NCBI GenBank assembly: GCA_029379385.1 | Contig: CM055608.1 | Coordinates: 26,348,350-26,412,349 of the forward strand | DNA: 64,000 nucleotides | Reading direction: 5' to 3' | Source of the DNA: Quillaja saponaria | Taxonomy: Eukaryota > Streptophyta > Magnoliopsida > Fabales > Quillajaceae | Shown: positions 56,634-64,000 of the stretch, piece by piece | Position numbering within the stretch: position 1 is the first letter of the stretch | Layout: each line of letters opens with the position of its first letter | The notes under the pieces: generated by a model | What the model was told of the DNA's origin: nothing | Databases searched by the model: none | What the model saw: the letters and a program-made list of their open reading frames with translations, nothing else | Made by a program: the position numbers and the translations under genes

Positions 56634-56985
56634 ATTGGAAACAAGAAGGCATTGTAAGCCCAATTAAAGATCAAAGCCATTGTGAATCATGCTAGACATT
56701 CAGGTTAGCTCGATTTTAATTCAGAAAATATATGTATATATATGATATAAAAAAAATTCAAGTTGCTGATAATGATGTGTTCAGAAAATGTATGTTTTCT
56801 AACTAATAATGAATCATATCATTTGTTCATACTTTTAATTTCGCAACTCTTACCTTAATTTTAAGCCTTCTGTACCTACTGGAGCTCTCTAGGTAATTTA
56901 TACTCAGGCATTTGGAAACAACATATCTCTTTCAGAGAATCAGCTTGTGGATTGTGTTAATGCTTTCAATAACATTTGCTATCAT
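56634..56985 (+). pseudogene. Aleurain-type cysteine protease fragment, two exon remnants
   Basis: The first remnant (56634-56703, between an AG acceptor and a GT donor) reads DWKQEGIVSPIKDQSHCESC, then a stop where the conserved Trp follows the catalytic Cys, then TF. The family has [24 protein letters not shown]. The second remnant (56878 to about 56985) reads TGAL, a stop, then YTQAFGNNISLSENQLVDC and NAFNNIC, matching the TGALEAAYTQAFGK.ISLSEQQLVDC block. The downstream half with the catalytic His and Asn is not found. The splice sites survive, so this too came as genomic DNA. It is clearly non-functional. Confidence 0.85.
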
Positions 56986-57569
56986 TTAGTCATGGTGGAT
57001 TAAATTTTTCATAATTAACTTTTTTTTTTTATTTTAATTTTCATTTGGGTGATACATAAGTTATCCAATTTTATGGATATTATGTTTTTTATTGAATGAT
57101 TATTAGTGAAAGTTTTTTTTAATTGAGGAGGGGAATGGGGGAATTAATCTCCAAGTAGGCTTCTAGGAGAGACAACTCTTGGACCTTTTAGATAACAGGG
57201 AATGCTAGGTGATGTTAGACCACAAGGGTCTTGGCATTATTAGTGTAAGTTCATGGCTTCTACATACTCAACTAAGATAAGATAAATTTTAGTCCATAAG
57301 TGTACAGGTGGTGGATGGTTAACCATGTTCAACTAGAGAAGATAAGTTTATTTTTTAATTTTTAAAAAGAAAGAAAGAATATGGTTAAGTAAATTGATTT
57401 ATGGACAATAAGCATGTTTGATTGATATGTGTGTTAGTATCATCTTCGTACACTATTACTAATTGATGGCTTTGTTTACTAAATTGAATTTATAAACTTG
57501 CTCTCCACTTGTAATAATTGATTTTTCTGTTGCCTTCTCTCAATCTCAAAATAGTGCAAAAAAATAGAT

Positions 57570-57587
57570 TTACTGACCAATCTTTAT
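57570..57587. repeat. LINE target duplication, left copy
   Basis: TTACTGACCAATCTTTAT. The right copy starts at 60648 (TTACTGAC) and is completed at 61489-61498 (CAATCTTTAT), because a TRIM inserted inside it and duplicated CTGAC. Confidence 0.75.
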
Positions 57588-60500
57588 TTATTTTAAGAGA
57601 TAAGATATGACTTATCTATTAAATAAAATCATCAGATATAATTTGTAAGATATCAGGGGGAACATGCTTCACCCAAATACAGTTAACATTAGCTGAAAAA
57701 GAGCATCATGCTAAATAGTAGGCTACTTTATTACCAGTTCTTCCAGTATGTAAAAACTAAAGATGTTGGAAGCATCTAATTAGATCTTTGCAATCCTGGA
57801 CCAATCCACCAAAATAGTTGTATTTGAACTCTTTGAGCTAGGATGGCATCAAAGAGTATTTTGCAGTCCGTTTTAGCAATAACTTTATATATCCCAAGAT
57901 TTATAGCAAAGCAAGGCCTTTACGTAGGGCTATTGTGTCAGCTACATGAGGTTCCACATAGATCTCATCATGCCAAGTTGCTACTCCAATTGGTCTACAA
58001 TTTGTGTCTAGGATAATGGCTCCGTAGCCTACTGCTTTTTGACCAAATATTGCTGCATCCGCATTTAGCTTTAGAATATTTGGAGGGGGTGCTTTCCATT
58101 TAGAAACTTGAAGCCGAGCAATGACATTATTAACCCTTCTATTTTCTCTTTTATAATCCTCTGAAAAGCATCGAGCTTTGATGTTTAATGTTCTGGAGTT
58201 GGGATCTTTTTCCTTCAAACACCAATGAGCATCGGGCTCTCCAAATACTCCATAAGGTAACAACAATGACTTCTAACTGGTCTTTGTCCAATTGCGAATT
58301 ATCCAGATGACAAGGAAATCAATATCATCAACAGCACCTGGGAAGCTCATGTTAATCAAATTCCAAACCTGCCGTGCATAGGAACATATAATTAATACAT
58401 GGAAACTAGTTTCCTATTCACCACAACCTACACAATTGCTACCCAATTGGACACTTCTTCGATTCAAGTTGTGTTGGACTGGAATTATATCATGTACTGC
58501 TCTCTATATGAAGTGTTTTACTTTGGGCGAAATGCTTAAATCCTAGAGTCTTCTCCAAATCAAGTTCCTTTCCATGTCATCTGAATTGTTTTGTCCAATA
58601 TGAGCTGTTAGCAGCATATGGTATGCACTTTTCACGATGAATATTCCATCCTTAGTTCTGTGCCAGATGAGTTGATTAAATTGTCTCCCTTTATGCAGAG
58701 GAATATTTTTTATTTAAGTTTCTTCGAAAAGCATGAAAATTTAGTTAATTAAAGACTTCCAGCAACGAAGATCATGATCAATAAGTTCACTCCTACCCAA
58801 ACTCCGAACATAAATTATAGTCTGAATTTTATTCTTTCCATTTCATTATTTCATAATCTAGTTTCAAACAAGAAGATTACGTTGGGAACTTCAATTCTAC
58901 ACAGCTTGTGTAATGCATTAACTACATGTAGGTTCCCAAGCCCATGACAATTCCAAGCTATTATTTTCATGCTATCGGCGGGTCTAACTACCAGCCTCCA
59001 CCGTTGGAATAGTCTTTCATAGTATGAGTTTCACTTCTCCTTTTGTCTCTTTTCTATACCCGAATCTTCTTCAGGAAATGAAGGCAGCTCCTCTCCTGCT
59101 TTTCGTTTGCCAGATACAGAATTAACCACCTTTGTGTCTTATGGTTGATGTGAATGTTTGACTCGTTTCCAAGTCTTAGATGCTTGAAATATAATGTGTT
59201 TAGGTTTTGGGTGTTTGGGAAAGAGTTGGTGGAGATTTAGGTAAAGATGATTCAAAATATATTAGAACTGTTGTGAGATGAGCTGTGTTCAGTATGTTTT
59301 CTACAGTATGAGATTGCTGATTACTGGGCTGGTTATTGGCTCTTGATTTAAATGTAATGAGGACTTTTGGTGGGGTGTGGGGATATCAATTGGTTGAAGG
59401 TTTGAAACTTTGGTATTGCTATTGAGGTCAAAAGACTTAATGCCTATCAAGACAGATTCAGTTGAAGCATTTAGTGGACCGGTGTGCTGGCTGACTTTGA
59501 ATGCTAATTTGTGAGGGTTCATGATCATGTGCCTACAGGTGTACCGGTCTACCTGTATTATGGGCAATTTCTTTCTGAATATCATGAGCAATATTGAAGT
59601 TGCTTGAAAGCACATGCTTGGCTACCCTTAGATTGGAAGTACTACTATTCCTCTGGTCTGTCAACTTCAATTTTCTAAGAGGAGCTCTTAACCAGACACC
59701 ATAAAGTTGAACTTCTTCATCATTTGGGTGCTCTTTCTCCACTTCACAGTCTTTCATCATATGTCCTAAGGTGCCACATTCATAACAAAAGTTTGGGAGC
59801 CTTTCACATTTGAAGCAAGTCCAAAAGCTATCTCCATTTTTAGCTTTTACCATTGTTCCTCACTTCAAAGGTTTGTGGACATCAATCAAAACCTGAAACC
59901 ATACATAAGTGTTCCACTTATAATTGTCTGAAACCATACATAAGTGTTCCACTTATAATTGTCAGATATCAATCTCCATTAATCATTTTACTTATTTCAA
60001 CAATTATCTTGATATTTCTTTAACCTTGGCTGTTAAAAGGTAGATCATAACATTGAACACAAAAAGGAACCATAGAGAATACTATCTTTGAAGGTTGTTC
60101 ATTGCCAACCACTTTTGTCAAGATGATAACATGATTATTGAAGTGCCAAGGTTCATTTTGCAAAACACGCTCCTTATCTTTCAAATGGTAGAAATGAAAG
60201 GCGAAAGTGTTCTTCTCCATCTCTTTTATATCCACTCCATGTTTTACATTCCAAATCAGCTTGATTGTGTTCATGAAGGCCTGGCTATTAAAAGAGTTAC
60301 TCGTCCATAATTTCCCAAATAAACAAAGTAGGGCACCCGGGTTGGAGCAGGCACTATCTTCCTCCTCTAATTCTACAATCTCTACTTCTTTCTCCATTGC
60401 TTACAACTCATTTCTAATACCCGACTCCATATTTTGAAACAAAACAATGAAACTAGCACAAGGCTAGACAAAATACCCACTCCTACGGAAGGAAAGTTGC

Positions 60501-60647
60501 TAGGCACCATGATTCTTACAAAGAAAAGCAATGGATCCCACAAAGGGAAAGTAATAGAACTATAATTCCCACTAAGAGAAAGAAAACTAGCACTAAGCTA
60601 GAAAGTGCCCATGAGGGAAGAATTAAAATTTCACTTGGGTCTTTTTC
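57588..60647 (-). mobile_element. L1-type LINE with a large internal deletion
   Basis: In minus-strand order: ORF1 starts at 60397 (MEKEVEIVELEEED), with a DUF4283-type domain (60397-60020) and a zinc knuckle CYECGTLGHMMKDC (about 59795-59754). The endonuclease starts at about 58972 with MKIIAWNCHGLGN, followed by VPNVIFLFETRL. It then breaks off near 58850 and jumps to the end of the polymerase: LRCWKSLIN, IFIVKSAYHMLL, and a zf-RVT domain with RAVHDIIPVQHNLNRRSV, CVGCGE and HVLIICSYARQVWNLI (58560-58340). RNase H-like sequence follows: LKLNADAAIFGQKAVGYGAI and HVADTIALRKGLALL (58080-57901). Most of the endonuclease and all of the polymerase palm, about 3 kb, are missing. The target duplication on each side and the T-rich left end fit target-primed insertion in the minus orientation. 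Confidence 0.85.
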
Positions 60648-60655
60648 TTACTGAC

Positions 60656-61483
60656 TGTTATAATATGTTTAGTATTAAGTTATGTTGGGTGTTAAGTCCC
60701 ACATTGTTTAGATTAGTAAGTCTTATGTAATTGCTCTATTATAAATTTAAAGTCTTAAAGTAGTCTTGGAATAATCCAAGCTACTACTATTTCCTTTTAT
60801 TTATATATATTTTACATGGTATCAAAGCAGGTTTGATATAAATGCAAGTTTAATCTTGGGGCTGCCACCTCTCCTTTTTGGCCGCAGCCCCGAATAGTTT
60901 TGAAGCTCTTGATGTTGTTAGTTTTGAGGTTTTTGTCGAAGTTCGTCTTTATGTTTGTTGGTTGATTAGTCTTTTGACACAACCCCCATTTGAAGAGATT
61001 GAAGAATTTTCAACATTCTCTGCTCGTTATCACTGATTCCGGAGTTGCCTTATCTTGGTTTCCGACCAGAGAAGTTATCCGCAGAAGTTGTTGCCAATTT
61101 GGCATTTTACGTTGGTTATGAACCAACAATTCAGTTTGAGACACATGTTGTTTGTGTCATTTTTTTTTAGGCACATGTTATTTGTGCTGTTCTCGTTCTC
61201 TTAGACACAGAGTGAGTCGAGTGAACTTGATGTAATTTTTTGTTAGAGGGGAGTGTTGAGAGTTTTGATACTTGGGATTATACTTGTACAAGCTAGAGCA
61301 TATATATATATATGCTCAAGCTTGAGGGGGAGTGTTAGATTATGTTTAGTATTAAGTTATGGTGGGTGTTAAGTCCCACATTATTTAGATTAGTAAGTCT
61401 TATGTAATTACTCTATTATAAATTTAAGGTCTTTGTGTAGTCTTGGAATAATCCAAGCTACTATTATTTATATATATTTTACA
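60656..61483 (+). mobile_element. TRIM retrotransposon, 828 bp
   Basis: LTRs are 60656-60816 and 61333-61483, starting TGTTA and ending TTTTACA, with the target duplication CTGAC at 60651-60655 and 61484-61488. The primer site TGGTATCAAAGCAGG directly follows the left LTR and resembles the initiator-tRNA-Met site. The tract GCTTGAGGGGGAG directly precedes the right LTR. The 516-bp interior has no open frame of note. This is the defining set of TRIM features. It inserted into the right-hand target duplication of the LINE, so it is the younger of the two. Confidence 0.93.
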
Positions 61484-61498
61484 CTGACCAATCTTTAT

Positions 61499-64000
61499 CT
61501 TTCCGATTTATGTATAAAAGTACAATAAGCGATAACCTTTTCTATTTACTAAATCCTCTAAGTTAGAGTATAGAAATAATCAAATGAAGATTATGTCTAT
61601 GAATTATTAATCTTTATAGTTGTAGATGCTAGATGGTGTTTACAACGATTGGTAATCTCTTTACTAATCCAACTTGAAGTTCATCCAAGCCACTTATAGT
61701 CACTCATACCCCATGTTGACAAATACTAGTTTTCTAGAGATCTGCTAAATGATTCTTGAAATTTTTTCTTGCCCAATGGTGTCATTGTTTTTATGTCTAA
61801 TGATGACTTATTGTGGAGCTTTACCTTTTCATTTATTGTTATTTTTTCTCTTAATTTTGTATATATTTATAGTAGTTGATTTGTATTATTGGATTACTTT
61901 TGAAACTATTGTCTCTCTTTTAGCACAAATTCTCTTTGTTTATGCAGATTTGTACAAAAAGTGGTGATTAAGAAAGAAAATGTAGAGAAAGGAACTTGGT
62001 GCAAACTTTATTAGTTAATTTTTTCAGGTAAACCTACATTTTACTGCAAATTCAATAACTTTTAAGATTTTTTTGAACCCACCAAGGAGTTTGATTTTTC
62101 ATGAACTCTTTAGAGAAATAGTGAGCGACTTGTGCTATCTTTCTTTGCTTTTAACTATGTAGTATTACTTCCACATCTTATTCTTTTTTTTTTTTGTTAC
62201 CATCAATGGCTGTTAGTTTTACTCTTATGATTTTTTTATATAGTGTATATTAGATTTTTGGTTCTCTCTTTTGCTCAAGTTAATTTATTTATTGTCTTAG
62301 AAACATGAAGACATTTAGGATACCATCAGTTTTATTGATAATACAGAGACACAAAGGCTTTAAGTGTGAAGTTTCAGTAGTTCAAACTTAAGACACTACT
62401 AAAATGAGAAAATATAGTTATGTGGGAGGAATTGTGATTTGTTTTTTGGTAAATCCTTGCTTACTGTCCTTTTCCTTTTTTTGTTTCTAGATAGGTTAAT
62501 ACTGGTCAAGATGGCTTACATATTCATTTGGCATTGATGATAAAGACCATCTTGAAGATGCCATTTATCGAACTCTGTGGTGCCATGAACTTGGAATGTG
62601 ACACATCATTTAAGTTTTTCCATCTCCTTATTGCATTGAGGATCTCGTGACTTTTGAAATTCTTGCAGATAGATCTACAAAAAATAGGCCCAGTTTTGGA
62701 ATTATGATTATTATGTTGTTCAATTTTTCTTCTTTTTGGCCAAATTTTTGTTTTTTGAATTACGCTATAAATAAAATTCCTGTACGTATATATTGGATTT
62801 GGTTCACCATTGATAAAAAGTGTTCCTCACAATTTTATTTAGACCCTATCTCGGATGATGATCTTCAGGCCATGAAATCTAAGGTAATTGATCTTTAAAC
62901 ACTATATTTTCTTTACAAATTTCATGTATAATGCTGTCATATGAAGAATCCATCTGGTCCAATCTATCGAGAGTAGTTGTGATTAAGGAGATTCTATTGA
63001 CTAAATTGCAGGAAAATCATGCATAAAACCCCATTATTTGTATTTGTATCCAACTTCATAGTTTGTTTTAATACAAGTTGATTCCTTTGATGATAAAGAA
63101 GAAATTTTTTGAACCGTTGATGCATGTATGAGATTTTGTTTGAGAAATTTATATAACTTTTTTGATTTGTTTTAATCTATTTGTATTCAATCTCAATTTA
63201 ATGTCCCTCTATGAGGTTATTTTCTTTTTGGTATTTGACTTTTACTACAACTATGTTTTTGGCGATTCTTTTTGACTTCTTTTGTAAGCTGGCTTCAATT
63301 TCAGTTCTTTTTATGCATGAGAAGTCTCAAATGGAAGATCCCCTAACCTGGTAAAACTAAATGATATATGAAGTTGGATGAGATTATGTCATACAACCAT
63401 ATGCATTTAAGCCATGAAACATCAAAAATATGAGAATGAATTGTAGGTGCTTAAAATCAATTAAGATTATTATAGAAAGCTTTTCATCTGAAATTACATT
63501 GGTATTTATATGGAATCATTTCTTCTTCTGTAGTATGCTGAACATGGCCTAAGCCTTCTACAAATCAAAACTTTCGTTTTGTTCATATTTGAAGTTTAGC
63601 ATAAGCTTTTAAATTTTTGCAGGACTGGTTTGTGAAGTGATTTAATGCTGTAGTGTTTGAAAAAAAACTTGAATGATATGCAACAGAACTTGAATAGGGG
63701 AATTGAATTATTACCTAGCAATCCAGATGCTGAATTTATTACAGCAAATCAAATCATTGTGAGAGGGCTAAATTTATTCTGAGAGGATTCTGAATATACA
63801 CCGGCATGGGTCGTAACCTAGCAGCTCCCAACTACATTCCAATTTTGGAATACAAAGTCCAATGAGCAAATACAAAGAAGAATTCATTTACTGTGGTGCC
63901 AGCAATGAAATTCTGAGTAGAGAATTGCCCCAAATCCCACATTGCAATTTATTTTTTTGGACAACACACCAATCGGATCCATTAGCAAGTTTGTTTATGA
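61499..64000. other. Intergenic DNA; an exon-like stretch near 62.5 kb not identified
   Basis: No gene is recognised. Around 62500-62600 one frame reads LTYSFGIDDKDHLEDAIYRTLW, which looks exon-like and is preceded by TTTCTAG, but I cannot name it. The frames at 61749-61967 and 62647-62898 show no domain. The last kilobase has only AT-rich sequence. Confidence 0.35.

Noticed and set aside
60095..60437. Plus-strand frames around 60.1-60.4 kb
   Set aside because: They are antisense shadows of the LINE ORF1 on the minus strand.

Overview
This is nuclear DNA of a flowering plant, almost certainly a eudicot. It is very AT-rich, has GT-AG introns, a plant UDP-glycosyltransferase, a plant PHD-finger/acyltransferase gene, and Copia, Gypsy, LINE, TRIM, MULE and hAT elements. 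It also carries a nuclear insertion of plastid DNA. I cannot name the species.

Two protein-coding genes look intact. A 20-exon gene at 26632-37187 (+) encodes a 934-residue IDM1/ROS4-like nuclear protein with two TDBD-type domains, two PHD-type zinc fingers and a C-terminal GNAT acyltransferase domain. A single-exon UGT73C-type glycosyltransferase lies at 38907-40409 (-), with a complete PSPG box and a C-terminus altered by a short tandem duplication.

The most notable locus encodes no protein. At 5722-5743 the + strand carries the signature of the TPSI1/Mt4/At4/IPS1 family: a miR399 complementary site interrupted by a 3-nt bulge. A PHR1-type P1BS box (5240-5247) and a TATA-like box lie upstream, and poly(A) signals lie downstream. 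I read 5390-5920 as a phosphate-starvation long non-coding RNA that sequesters miR399.

The rest is mainly transposon history. From left to right: a MULE-like foldback with a 9-bp target duplication (2540-3434); the lncRNA; a hAT MITE (7070-7757); a long-TIR element (8258-9763); a non-autonomous LTR element with an eight-copy 143-bp array (10296-13649); LINE relics and palindromic MITEs (13.7-17.7 kb); a plastid insert joining ycf2, trnR-ACG and trnC-GCA fragments (17672-18290); a gag-less Copia (18496-22388); a second hAT MITE (23107-23610); and a five-unit tandem array just upstream of the IDM1-like gene (24310-25950). To the right of the UGT lie a Copia relic, a decayed Tekay/Del-type Gypsy element (42771-51492), intron-bearing fragments of a proteasome beta-subunit gene and an aleurain-type protease gene, a 1-kb mini-Copia, and a LINE with its middle deleted whose target duplication was later split by an 828-bp TRIM.

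The regulatory RNA, the chromatin-type acyltransferase and the glycosyltransferase show no sign of acting in one pathway. The region is two genes and one non-coding RNA in a transposon-rich landscape.
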